24,117 nt of DNA from CAYLOC01 sp964385195 (GCA_964385195.1 CAYLOC010000023.1:1-24117); one strand, 5' to 3'; shown: positions 1 through 7,817, counted from the stretch's first letter. Notes: generated by a model not told the origin, from the sequence alone. Program-made: numbers and translations.

Positions 1-25
1 CAGGGTCGGGTCAGCGCCCGGGGTC

Positions 26-105
26 GGCGAGGCAGACTCACCGTTGGCGAGGCACGTTTGCCTTGTCAACGGTGCATCTGCCCCGTCAACAAGGCAAACG
101 CGGGT
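26..105. repeat. A-B-A'-B' array of four 20-nt modules (interleaved inverted repeats)
   Basis: Downstream of the acyl-CoA synthetase stop codon the sequence falls into four 20-nt modules: 26-45, 46-65, 66-85 and 86-105. The third is close to the reverse complement of the first: GGCAGACTCACCGTTG at 31-46 against CAACGGTGCATCTGCC at 67-82, 14 of 16 pairs. The fourth is partly the reverse complement of the second: CGTTTGCCTTGT at 55-66 against ACAAGGCAAACG at 89-100, 12 of 12 pairs. The two stems interleave, so they either exclude each other or form an H-type pseudoknot. The 3' strand of one stem starts (67) directly after the 5' strand of the other (66). There is no T-run, so a simple intrinsic terminator is not obvious. 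Module B also repeats the GGCGAGGCA start of module A (26-34 and 46-54). The repeats are seen directly; any function is unknown. Confidence 0.7.
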
Positions 106-112
106 GGGGTGG

Positions 113-1819
113 TCAGGTCTTGAGGGTGGGGAAGTCTGCCTCGGAGAAGGCGTACGCACCGGCGGTGTCGGACTCCACCTGCGCCGCCTCGTCAGCCCGG
201 AGCTCCACCCGGCGGATCTTGCCCGAGATCGTCTTTGGCAGGTCGGCGAACTCCAGCTTGCGGATCCGCTTGTACGGCGACAGGTGCTCCCGCGCGTACC
301 GCATGATCTCCAGTGCGGTCTCCTTCGACGGCGCGTATCCGGCGGCGAGAGCCACGAACGCCTTCGGCACCGCCGTACGTACCGGGTCCGGGGAGGGGAC
401 GACGGCGGCCTCGGCGACTGCCGGGTGCTCGATGAGCACGCTCTCCAGCTCGAACGGGCTGATCCGGTAGTCGCTGGCCTTGAACACGTCGTCGGCACGC
501 CCGACGTAGGTGATGGAGCCCTCGTCGTCGACCGACGCGACGTCGCCGGTGTGGTAGAAGCCGCCGCGCATGGCTTCCGCGTCTCGCGTCTCGTCGTCGC
601 GGTACCCGGTCATCAGACCGGCCGGGCGCTGCGCGAGCTCGAGGCAGATCTCCCCGTCGCGGCCCACCTCGCCGGTGAGCGGGTCCACCAGCGACACGAC
701 GTACCCGGGCAGCGGGCGACCCATGGAACCGGGCTTCAACGGCTGTCCCGGTGGGTTACCCACCTGTGCAGTGGTCTCGGTCTGGCCGTACCCGTCGCGG
801 ACCGTGATGTCCCATGCGGCGCGGACCTGCTCGATCACCTCCGGGTTCAGGGGCTCGCCGGCGGCGACACACTCCCGCAGGCTCAGCCGGTGCCCGGCAA
901 GGTCGGCCTGGGTCAGCATCCGCCACACCGTCGGCGGCGCGCAGAACGTGGTGACACCGACCCGCGCCATCACCTCCAGCAGCGCCTCGGCGTCGAACCG
1001 GCTGTAGTTGTAGATCACGATCGTGGCACCGGCGTTCCACGGGGCGAACAGGCAGCTCCACGCGTGCTTCGCCCAGCCCGGGGAGGAGATGTTCAGGTGC
1101 AGGTCCCCGGGCTGCAGCCCGATCCAGTACATCGTGGACAGGTGGCCCACCGGGTACGACGTCTGGGTGTGCTCGACCAGCTTGGGCTGCGCGGTGGTGC
1201 CAGAGGTGAAGTACCACAGCATCGGGTCCGTCGCGGCTGTGTCGCCCCCAAGAACCGGTGCGACGCTCTCGGCGACAGCGTCGTCGTAGGAGAGCCAGCC
1301 GTCGGCACCGCCGACGCACAGCCGCACCAGCGACTCGGTCTCGGGGCCGAACTTCGCGGTGTCCGTGGTAGCCGCGACAACGGCGCGAGCCCCGCCCCGG
1401 CGTACCCGGTCGGCCAGGTCGTCGGCCGACAGCAGGGTGGTAGCGGGGATCATGATCGCGCCGAGGCGGATGCACGCCAGCATCACCACCCACAGCGGCT
1501 GGCAGTTGCCGAGCACCAACAGCACTCGGTCGCCGCGGCCGATGCCCGCCCGCTGCAAGAACCCGGCACAGCGCGCCGAGGCTGCGGCGGCCTCGGCGAA
1601 CGTCAGCTTCGACTCCGACCCGTCCTCCTCGATGATCCACAGCGCGGTCGAGTCCGACTGGTCCTCGGCCAACCGGTCAATCCAGTCGGTGGCCCAGTTG
1701 AACCGGTCGAACTCCGGCCAGGCGAACGTGCGGTAGGCCTGGTCGTAGTCCTCGCGCAGCGCCAGCAGCTGGTCGCGGGCCAGTCGGAACGTCGTGGTGG
1801 GGGAATCCGGATCCGTCAT
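113..1819 (-). CDS. Acyl-CoA synthetase (AMP-forming, medium-chain/ACSM-like)
   Basis: This 568-aa member of the ANL adenylate-forming superfamily is predicted to activate a carboxylic acid with ATP and load it onto CoA in the cytosol. The ATP-binding P-loop YFTSGTTAQPK starts at Y203, the adenylate-binding YGQTETT is at 344-350, a GDVA segment marks the hinge region, and the C-terminal A10 motif PKTISGK is at 528-534 with catalytic Lys534. Length and motif spacing fit acetoacetyl-/medium-chain synthetases; the acid used cannot be read from the sequence. The A10 motif also fits the PxxxxGK pattern recognised by Pat-type lysine acetyltransferases, and a Pat-like gene lies within 0.9 kb at 2697-5369. 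No strong Shine-Dalgarno precedes the ATG at 1819. The gene follows the DinB-like gene by 60 nt on the same strand, so co-transcription is possible. Confidence 0.93.
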   Translation of the reverse strand: MTDPDSPTTTFRLARDQLLALREDYDQAYRTFAWPEFDRFNWATDWIDRLAEDQSDSTALWIIEEDGSESKLTFAEAAAASARCAGFLQRAGIGRGDRVLLVLGNCQPLWVVMLACIRLGAIMIPATTLLSADDLADRVRRGGARAVVAATTDTAKFGPETESLVRLCVGGADGWLSYDDAVAESVAPVLGGDTAATDPMLWYFTSGTTAQPKLVEHTQTSYPVGHLSTMYWIGLQPGDLHLNISSPGWAKHAWSCLFAPWNAGATIVIYNYSRFDAEALLEVMARVGVTTFCAPPTVWRMLTQADLAGHRLSLRECVAAGEPLNPEVIEQVRAAWDITVRDGYGQTETTAQVGNPPGQPLKPGSMGRPLPGYVVSLVDPLTGEVGRDGEICLELAQRPAGLMTGYRDDETRDAEAMRGGFYHTGDVASVDDEGSITYVGRADDVFKASDYRISPFELESVLIEHPAVAEAAVVPSPDPVRTAVPKAFVALAAGYAPSKETALEIMRYAREHLSPYKRIRKLEFADLPKTISGKIRRVELRADEAAQVESDTAGAYAFSEADFPTLKT

Positions 1820-1879
1820 AGGTCCAGCATCGGCCCACCGTCGGCCGTCGGCAACACCCCTGGCCGCCGACGCCGTGAC

Positions 1880-2638
1880 TCACCCGTCCTGTGACCTCTC
1901 GATCGCGTCGAGGTCGCGCACCGCATACCGGTGGTGCTCCCACTCCTCCTCAAAGATCGTGTGCAGGCACGACAGCACGGTCTCGGAGTGCTGCGGCGCG
2001 TGCGGGTTGCGGCGGACCGCGGCCAGCTCGTCACTGGTGACGGTGGAGAGGAAGTCGCGCACCATCGCCACGCGGTCAGCCCGGGCGTCGAGCACCTCGG
2101 CGTACGACGGTGCGGTGCGGGAGAAGACCGACATGTCATTGCCGTCGGTGGCGAACTCCGGGTTCGGCTGGCCGACCGGGTGGAAGGGCTGGTCGAGCTC
2201 CAGAATCGCCCGGCCGAGCCACGTATCGGTGGCCATGACCAGGTGTCGCAGCGTCTGCGCGAAGGACCACTCGCCGTCCACCGACACCTCGACCGTGGAG
2301 GCCGGCATCGCCTCGACCCGCTGCACTGTGGCGGCCCAGGTGCCCTGCAGTGCTTCCCAGGCTCTCTGCAGCCCGTCCGGATCGTCGGCCCGCCGGCCGG
2401 CCCGGCCCGGAAAACGGCGGTTGAGCTCGGCATCGACGAAGGGGGCGACGTCGACGCCGTTGACGAACAACGGTCCCCCTGCCTCACACAGCCACGGTGC
2501 GTCGATGTCCGCCCCGGTGATTTCGACCCCACGCATCACGGCCCCGGACAGGTCCGAGCCGACGAACCGAGCACCGCGGAGATCCTGGTTGACGAACTCC
2601 GGCTCTCGCTTGGCGTTGGGGTCGCTGTCTGTTGCCAT
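1880..2638 (-). CDS. Pentapeptide-repeat / DinB-superfamily protein
   Basis: The product has 252 aa. Residues about 14-48 form a short pentapeptide-repeat stretch (QDLRG-ARFVG-SDLSG-AVMRG-VEITG-ADIDA). The rest looks like a DinB/YfiT-type four-helix bundle. Candidate metal-binding histidines are H132 in TLRHLVMATDTW and H235/H236 in the C-terminal EEEWEHHRYAVRDL helix. DinB-fold proteins include metal-dependent thiol transferases (mycothiol- and bacillithiol-dependent) and many uncharacterised members. In an actinobacterium a mycothiol-linked role is possible but unproven. It starts at ATG 2638, diverges from the GNAT/CoA-ligase gene across 58 nt, and lies upstream of the acyl-CoA synthetase. 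No clear ribosome-binding site is visible. Confidence 0.85.
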   Translation of the reverse strand: MATDSDPNAKREPEFVNQDLRGARFVGSDLSGAVMRGVEITGADIDAPWLCEAGGPLFVNGVDVAPFVDAELNRRFPGRAGRRADDPDGLQRAWEALQGTWAATVQRVEAMPASTVEVSVDGEWSFAQTLRHLVMATDTWLGRAILELDQPFHPVGQPNPEFATDGNDMSVFSRTAPSYAEVLDARADRVAMVRDFLSTVTSDELAAVRRNPHAPQHSETVLSCLHTIFEEEWEHHRYAVRDLDAIERSQDG

Positions 2639-2683
2639 GCCGGGGATTCTGTCACGCTGTCGCGGGTCCGGCTGTCCACCCGT

Positions 2684-2697
2684 TAGATTTCATGGTG
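2684..2697 (+). promoter_or_regulatory. Candidate -10 box for a leaderless GNAT/CoA-ligase transcript
   Basis: TAGATT at 2684-2689 fits the actinobacterial TANNNT -10 consensus and lies 7 nt before the GTG start at 2697. No Shine-Dalgarno precedes that start. This spacing would put transcription initiation on or next to the start codon, giving a leaderless mRNA. No convincing -35 element is seen. Confidence 0.4.
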
Positions 2698-5369
2698 TGA
2701 CCGACCACGCCGACGCGCATGACTACCCCTCCCACTGGGAGGCCGACGTCCTCATGCTCGACGGCGGTGCCGCCCGTCTGCGCCCGATCACCCCCGACGA
2801 CGAGAAACGGCTGATCGAGTTCTACGCCCGCGTGTCGCCGGAGTCGAAGTACCGCCGCTTCTTCGCCCCGTACCCGGTGCTGTCGGACCGGGACGTGTAC
2901 CGGTTCACCCACGTCGACCACTACGACCGCGTCGCGTTCGTCGTGACCCTCGGCGACGACATCGTCGCGGTCGGACGATACGACCGGCTGGACAAGGTCG
3001 ACGCCGAGGTCGCCTTCCTGGTCGAGGACCGGCACCAGGGCAGGGGGCTGGCGCAGCTGCTGCTGGAGCACCTGGCCGAAGCGGGGCGGGAGTGCGACGT
3101 CGGCCGGTTCGTCGCCGAGGTGCTCCCGGACAACTCCCGCATGATCCAGACGTTCCGCGACGCCGGCTACCACGTCGACCGTGGCTTCGAGGACGGTGTT
3201 GTCCGGCTCGTGTTCGCGATCGAGCCGACCGACACCTCAGTGGGCGTGATGCGCTCCCGCGAGCACCGCGCGGAAGCCCGCTCCATGCAGCGGCTGTTCA
3301 CCGCGCACAGCGTCGCGGTCGTCGGGGCCAGCCGCCGGGAGGAGACCATCGGCCGACAGCTCGTGCGCAACCTCGTCGTCGGCGGGTTCTCCGGACGGGT
3401 GTACGTCGTGAACCCGGCGGCCGACGCAGTGGCCGGCATGCCGGCGTACAAGAGCGTCAACGACATCCCCGACCGGGTCGACCTCGCGATCATCGCGGTC
3501 CCGGCGGAGGCGGTACCCGACGTGGTGCTGGACTGCGCAGGCAAGGGCGTGCACGGCCTGGTCGTGGTCTCCAGCGGGTTCGCCGAGACGGGGGCGGAGG
3601 GCCGACGCCGGCAGCGGCAGCTGGTCGGCATGGCCCGCTCCTACGGGCTGCGGCTGGTCGGTCCGAACTGCCTGGGGATGATCAACACGGCCGCGGACAT
3701 GTCCCTCAACGCATCCCTGTCACCGGTGATGCCTCCCCGTGGACGGGTCGGGTTCTTCTGCCAGTCCGGAAGCCTGGGGGTGGCCATCCTGGAGACCGTG
3801 TCCCGTCGCGGCCTGGGGCTGTCCACGTTCATGTCCGCCGGCAACCGCGCCGACGTCTCCGGCAACGACCTGCTGCAGTACTGGGAGGAGGACGAGTCCA
3901 CCGAGGCGGTCCTGCTGTACCTGGAGTCGATCGGGAACCCACGGAAGTTCTCCCGCATCGCGCGGAGGGTCGGCCGCAAGAAGCCCGTCGTCGCGGTCAA
4001 GTCCGGCCGCACCACCCAAGGCGTGCCGCTGGGGCACGCCGTACGCTCCACGCGCGCACCGCAGGCAGCCGTCGACGCGATGTTCCGCCAGGCCGGGGTC
4101 ATCCAGGTCGACACGCTGGACGAGATGTTCGACGTCGCACAGGTCCTGGCCCACCAACCGCTGCCGGACGGGTCGAACGTCGCGGTCGTGGGCAACTCCG
4201 ACGCCCTCGGGCTGCTCGCCACCGACTCCGCCTCCGCCGCCGGGCTCACCGTCACCGTCTCGGTGTCGCTGGGTGCCGACGCCACCGCCGACGAGTTCGA
4301 GCAGGCACTCGACGACGCCATCGACAACCCCCACGTGGACGCCGTGATCGCGGTATTCATCCCGCCGCTGAACACCAGCGGGGACGAGGTCGCCAACGTG
4401 CTGGCGGCCGTGGGCGACCAGTCCGACAAGCCGCTGGTGTCGACGTTCCTGGCCTCGGAGGGGGTCCCGGAGCTGCTGCGGGTCCCCGACCTCGCCGGTT
4501 CCGCCGGGCGTGGGTCGGTGCCGTCCTACCCCGCACCCGAGTCCGCGGTGCGTGCCCTGGCACGAGTGGTCACCTACGCCCAGTGGCTGCACCGCCGGCA
4601 GGGCGTGGTGACCGAGCCCCCCGGCACCGACCGGGCGGCCGCGCGGGCCCTGGTCAACCGCCTGCTGGCCGAGTCGCCCGAGGGCATGGACCTCACCGAG
4701 GAGAGCGTGCGGGCCCTGCTGGACTGCTACGGCATCACCGTGGCGCCGCTGGCCCAGGTCGACACCATGGAAGAGGCGCTGGCCGCCGGTGAGCGGTTCG
4801 GGTGGGACGTGGTGCTGAAGTCGACCGCGCAACGGCTGCGGCAACGCCCCGACCTGGCGCACGTGTGGCGCAACATCGACAACCCCGAGGAGATGCGTAC
4901 CGCCTGGCAGGAGCTCAGCACCCTGGTCGAGGGACCCGACGAGGCCGGGCTCGTGGTCCAGCCGATGGCCCCACCCGGCGTACCGGTGACGATCGGCAGC
5001 CTGGAGGATCCCCTGTTCGGGCCGATCGTCTCCTTCGGCATGGCCGGAGCCGCCTCCGAGCTGCTCGGGGACGTCAGCTACCGCATCCCGCCGCTGACCG
5101 ACGTGGACGCCGAGGAGCTGATCCGCGGGGTACGCGCGGCGCCGCTGCTGTTCGGCTACCGCGGGTCGGAGGGGGTGCAGGTGTCGGCGGTGGAGGACCT
5201 CGTGCTGCGAGTGGCGAAGCTCAAGGACGACCTCCCGGAGGTGGAGCATCTTGAGCTCGGACTGGTGCTGGCCAGTGCCGACGGCGCCCGCGTGTTGCGC
5301 GTGTCCGGGCGGATCGCGCCGGTCACCGACATCCGCGGCGACAGCTTCACCCGGCGCCTCACCCGCTGA
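2697..5369 (+). CDS. GNAT / NDP-forming acyl-CoA ligase fusion (PatA-like protein lysine acetyltransferase)
   Basis: This 890-aa protein has an N-terminal GNAT domain (about 15-175, acetyl-CoA loop RHQGRGLA). It is followed by a CoA-binding Rossmann domain (about 198-320, VAVVGASRREETIG), a succinyl-CoA-ligase-like region (about 325-610, with PNCLGMINT and CQSGSLG) and a C-terminal ATP-grasp part (about 660-890). This order, GNAT first, is that of Streptomyces lividans PatA; the enterobacterial Pat has GNAT last. PatA acetylates a lysine in acyl-CoA synthetases and so inactivates them. The usual SHTG catalytic-histidine loop of ADP-forming synthetases is not clear: the nearest segment is GHAVRS at H447. 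The ligase half may therefore be regulatory. GTG 2697 was chosen because the GNAT fold begins just after it; the open frame continues upstream to 1794 without coding character. Its likely client at 113-1819 is near. Confidence 0.9.
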   Translation: MTDHADAHDYPSHWEADVLMLDGGAARLRPITPDDEKRLIEFYARVSPESKYRRFFAPYPVLSDRDVYRFTHVDHYDRVAFVVTLGDDIVAVGRYDRLDKVDAEVAFLVEDRHQGRGLAQLLLEHLAEAGRECDVGRFVAEVLPDNSRMIQTFRDAGYHVDRGFEDGVVRLVFAIEPTDTSVGVMRSREHRAEARSMQRLFTAHSVAVVGASRREETIGRQLVRNLVVGGFSGRVYVVNPAADAVAGMPAYKSVNDIPDRVDLAIIAVPAEAVPDVVLDCAGKGVHGLVVVSSGFAETGAEGRRRQRQLVGMARSYGLRLVGPNCLGMINTAADMSLNASLSPVMPPRGRVGFFCQSGSLGVAILETVSRRGLGLSTFMSAGNRADVSGNDLLQYWEEDESTEAVLLYLESIGNPRKFSRIARRVGRKKPVVAVKSGRTTQGVPLGHAVRSTRAPQAAVDAMFRQAGVIQVDTLDEMFDVAQVLAHQPLPDGSNVAVVGNSDALGLLATDSASAAGLTVTVSVSLGADATADEFEQALDDAIDNPHVDAVIAVFIPPLNTSGDEVANVLAAVGDQSDKPLVSTFLASEGVPELLRVPDLAGSAGRGSVPSYPAPESAVRALARVVTYAQWLHRRQGVVTEPPGTDRAAARALVNRLLAESPEGMDLTEESVRALLDCYGITVAPLAQVDTMEEALAAGERFGWDVVLKSTAQRLRQRPDLAHVWRNIDNPEEMRTAWQELSTLVEGPDEAGLVVQPMAPPGVPVTIGSLEDPLFGPIVSFGMAGAASELLGDVSYRIPPLTDVDAEELIRGVRAAPLLFGYRGSEGVQVSAVEDLVLRVAKLKDDLPEVEHLELGLVLASADGARVLRVSGRIAPVTDIRGDSFTRRLTR

Positions 5370-5377
5370 TCCCGTTA

Positions 5378-5421
5378 ACGTCCTGCACCCCGCGCGGCCC
5401 TGCGCGCGGGGTGCAGGACGT
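5378..5421. terminator. Perfect 19-bp-stem hairpin after the GNAT/CoA-ligase gene
   Basis: The left arm (5378-5396) and right arm (5403-5421) are exact reverse complements of 19 nt around a 6-nt loop, GCCCTG. The stem is very G+C-rich and starts 9 nt after the stop codon at 5367-5369. No U-tract follows, which is common for actinobacterial terminators. It most likely ends the 2697-5369 transcript and insulates the next gene at 5480. Confidence 0.8.
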
Positions 5422-5479
5422 GACAGCGGCGGGTACGGCGGCGCACCGGAGAGCCGTCGGTCCGTGCAAGGATGGCGGC

Positions 5480-6070
5480 ATGCGCAACCCCGCAGCCTCC
5501 GGCCGCCACGACACGCTGTTCGAGGCCATCGACCGGGTGGGGTACTACCCGGCCGTGGTGTCCGAGGCAGTCCGGGCGGCGCTCGCGGGGGAGGAGGTGA
5601 TGAGCTTCGTCGTCCACCACGAGCCGACGTTCGACATGGACGAGATCCGCCGGCACATCACGGTCCTGAGCCTGACGCCGACCCGGTTGCTCGTCACCCA
5701 CACCGACGAGCATCCACCCGACGACCTGGTGTCCACGCCGTACACCTCGACCTCGACCGAGGCGGTCCCCGTGCAGCGCATCGACAGTGTCGCGGTCACC
5801 CGCATCGTGCCGAACACCGAGGGCCGGAAGGGTCCCGAGACCGCGGTCACCGAGGCGGTGCTGACCGTCGGATGGGGCACGGTCCGCCGGCTCGACCTGG
5901 AGCCGGCCACCTGCGGTGACCCCGACTGCGAGGCCGACCACGGCTACACCGGAATGGCAACGGGGGAGGACTTCACGATCCGGGTCAGCGAGGCCGCCGA
6001 CGGCGGCGCGGCGGTGCAGCGGCTGCTCAGGTTCGCGCACACGCTCAGCGGAGCGACGGTGCGGATGTGA
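5480..6070 (+). CDS. DUF5998-like conserved actinobacterial protein
   Basis: The product is a 196-aa soluble protein with no signal peptide or membrane segment. It resembles the actinobacterial DUF5998 family, which I recall being encoded next to an alkaline-phosphatase-like gene, as here. The clearest mark is a Cys/Asp/His cluster near residues 150-165, CGDPDCEADHGYTG, that could bind metal. The ATG at 5480 has AAGGA about 8 nt upstream. Its last 4 nt overlap the next start (GTGA), so the two are probably co-translated. The biochemical function is unknown. Confidence 0.8.
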   Translation: MRNPAASGRHDTLFEAIDRVGYYPAVVSEAVRAALAGEEVMSFVVHHEPTFDMDEIRRHITVLSLTPTRLLVTHTDEHPPDDLVSTPYTSTSTEAVPVQRIDSVAVTRIVPNTEGRKGPETAVTEAVLTVGWGTVRRLDLEPATCGDPDCEADHGYTGMATGEDFTIRVSEAADGGAAVQRLLRFAHTLSGATVRM

Positions 6071-7191
6071 CCCCGGCGCCGGTGCTGCCGAGGTACGGCG
6101 AGGGGTCGCTCACGGACGTGCTGCCGTCGGCACTGGCCGCAATGGACGTGGACGGGTGGGACAACGTCCTCGACCTGCCCCGGACGGACGCCTACGTCGT
6201 GCTGCTGGTCGACGGCATGGGCTGGAACCTGCTCAGCACCTACGCTGCGGACGCCCCCTACCTCTCCGGGCTGGCCGCACAGGCATCGCCGATCACGTCC
6301 GGCGTACCCTCCACGACCGCTACCAGCCTCACCAGCCTGGGGACCGGTCTGCCTCCGGGGAGGCACGGTGTGGTGGGGTTCACCTCCAGGATCCCCGGCA
6401 CCCGGCGGTTGCTGGATGCCCTGAACTGGGACGCCAAGGTGGATCCGCAGGAGTGGCAGCCACACGACACCGTCTTCGCCCGCGCCAGCCGAGCGGGGGT
6501 GACCACGCACGTGGTGAGCAAGCGGATGCTGCGCAAGACCGGCCTGTCCGCCGCCAGCCAGCGCGGAGCCGGGTTCCTGGCGGCGAACGCCGTCGGCGAG
6601 CGGGTGCACCTCACCGCCACCGCGGCCACGGAGGCGCGGTCACTGACCTACGTCTACGACGCGGACCTGGACGCGGCCGGACACCGGTGGGGGTCCGGGT
6701 CACCGGCCTGGCGGTACCAGCTGGGCTTCCTCGACCAGTTCGCCCGGACGCTGCGGACGGCACTGCCGGCCCGGGTCACGCTGGTCGTCACCGCCGACCA
6801 CGGCATGGTCGACGTCGATCCCGCCGTCCGGGTCGACGTCGACGTCGAAGCCGGCCTGCTGGACGGAGTGGAGGTGTTCGGCGGCGAGGCCCGGCTGCGG
6901 CACCTGTACTGCGCCCCCGGTGCCACCGACGCCGTGGCAGACCGCTGGCGTCATCGACTCGGGGACGACGCCCTCGTCCGGACCCGCGAGGAAGCCGCGG
7001 ACGAGGGCTGGTTCGGCGCGGTGGAGCCGCGGGTCTCCCCGCGGCTCGGGGACGTGATCGTGGCCAGCCTCGGCGACGTCGCGGTCGTCGGCAGCAGCCG
7101 GTTCCCGCACGAGGCGAAGCTGGTCGGGCTGCACGGATCGCTCACCCCCGACGAGATGCTGGTGCCGCTGCTGGTGGACCCAGGACGCTAG
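6067..7191 (+). CDS. Alkaline-phosphatase-superfamily protein (nucleotide pyrophosphatase/phosphodiesterase-like)
   Basis: This 374-aa protein has the metal-site pattern of the alkaline phosphatase/NPP superfamily: D49 in LLVDGMGWN, a nucleophile threonine in PSTTAT (T83 or T84), D244 and H245 in TADHGMVD, and H356 in GLHGSLTPDEM. The family hydrolyses phosphomono- or diesters with two divalent metals; the substrate is unknown. It has no signal peptide, so it is probably cytosolic. The GTG start at 6067 overlaps the preceding stop by 4 nt, and the gene ends with TAG 110 nt before the marR-type gene. It appears to belong to the housekeeping side of the window and not to the hopanoid operon. 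Confidence 0.88.
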   Translation: MTPAPVLPRYGEGSLTDVLPSALAAMDVDGWDNVLDLPRTDAYVVLLVDGMGWNLLSTYAADAPYLSGLAAQASPITSGVPSTTATSLTSLGTGLPPGRHGVVGFTSRIPGTRRLLDALNWDAKVDPQEWQPHDTVFARASRAGVTTHVVSKRMLRKTGLSAASQRGAGFLAANAVGERVHLTATAATEARSLTYVYDADLDAAGHRWGSGSPAWRYQLGFLDQFARTLRTALPARVTLVVTADHGMVDVDPAVRVDVDVEAGLLDGVEVFGGEARLRHLYCAPGATDAVADRWRHRLGDDALVRTREEAADEGWFGAVEPRVSPRLGDVIVASLGDVAVVGSSRFPHEAKLVGLHGSLTPDEMLVPLLVDPGR

Positions 7192-7216
7192 CCGGCGGGT
7201 ACGGCGACACGTCGCT

Positions 7217-7242
7217 GTCCGATAGATACCGTTCGATCGGAC
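7217..7242 (+). promoter_or_regulatory. Candidate operator upstream of marR: dyad plus conserved 14-nt box
   Basis: The arms GTCCGAT (7217-7223) and ATCGGAC (7236-7242) form a perfect 7-bp dyad around a 12-nt spacer. Inside it, CCGATAGATACCGT (7219-7232) recurs with one mismatch ahead of dxs at 7798-7811. A possible -10, TACCAT (TANNNT), lies at 7254-7259, so a repressor bound here would overlap the -35 region. MarR proteins usually bind such dyads and autoregulate. The repeat is seen directly; the binding is inferred. Confidence 0.5.
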
Positions 7243-7300
7243 TCGGATCGTCCTACCATGGAGACAACAGCACAATCCTTGCGGCTCCGGTGAGGTGGTC

Positions 7301-7750
7301 ATGAGCCAGGTCAGTGACGAGCAGTACACGATCTTGTACACCTTCCGGTTCGCGTTGCGCCACTTCATGCGCTGGAGCCAGCAACAGGCGGCGCTGGTCG
7401 GGCTGACCGAGCAGCAGCACCAGCTCCTCCTCGCCGTACGCGCCCACCCCGGGGACATCGGTCCGAGCATCAGCGAGATCGCCGACTCCCTGCTGATCCG
7501 GCACCACAGCGCGGTGGAGCTGATCCGCCGCGTGGAGAAGAGCGGTCTCCTGGCCCGTACGCACGACACCCGGGACCAGCGCGTGGTCCGGCTGGCGCTT
7601 ACCGAGCAGGGCCGGGAGGTCCTGGCGCGGCTGACGGACGCGCACCTGAAGGAGCTGGAGCGCGCGGCGGCCACGTTGCACATCTCCGAGGAGTTCCTGA
7701 ACCGCCTTTCCGAAGATTTCATCGGAAACGCGTCCCGCGCGCATGCATAG
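7301..7750 (+). CDS. MarR-family transcriptional regulator, probable hopanoid operon regulator
   Basis: This 149-aa winged-helix protein has N- and C-terminal helices for dimerisation. The recognition helix lies around residues 66-85 (SISEIADSLLIRHHSAVELI) and is followed by a wing containing DTRDQRVVRLALT, the usual MarR DxRxxR signature. ATG 7301 is preferred to the in-frame GTG at 7295 because GAGG at 7292-7295 gives a 5-nt spaced ribosome-binding site. It precedes dxs by 98 nt on the same strand. MarR proteins commonly repress their own and adjacent genes and respond to small hydrophobic or phenolic ligands. Control of the hopanoid genes is inferred from position and from the shared 14-nt box. 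Confidence 0.88.
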   Translation: MSQVSDEQYTILYTFRFALRHFMRWSQQQAALVGLTEQQHQLLLAVRAHPGDIGPSISEIADSLLIRHHSAVELIRRVEKSGLLARTHDTRDQRVVRLALTEQGREVLARLTDAHLKELERAAATLHISEEFLNRLSEDFIGNASRAHA

Positions 7751-7797
7751 CCGCTTGCCCAGCGGATACACTACGAGGTAAGCAAAAGGGTCGGAGC

Positions 7798-7811
7798 CCG
7801 ATACATACCGT
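7798..7811 (+). promoter_or_regulatory. Second copy of the 14-nt box upstream of dxs
   Basis: CCGATACATACCGT matches CCGATAGATACCGT at 7219-7232 in 13 of 14 positions, in the same orientation, 37 nt before the dxs start codon. A weaker related stretch, CGGATACACTAC, lies at 7763-7774. The box could be a MarR operator half-site or a shared promoter element, since it ends in TACCGT, which fits TANNNT. Confidence 0.5.
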
Positions 7812-7817
7812 GCCCCG

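Noticed and set aside
26..105. CRISPR-like array
   Set aside because: There are only four 20-nt modules with inverted, not direct, relationships. No spacers or cas genes are present.
44..1894. Long plus-strand open frame opposite the acyl-CoA synthetase
   Set aside because: It is antisense to a clear synthetase, Arg/Gly/Val-rich and without a recognisable domain. Such frames arise from high G+C at third positions.
1794..2696. N-terminal extension of the GNAT/CoA-ligase frame
   Set aside because: It lies antisense to the DinB-like gene and has Ser/Arg-rich non-coding composition. The GNAT fold begins right after GTG 2697.
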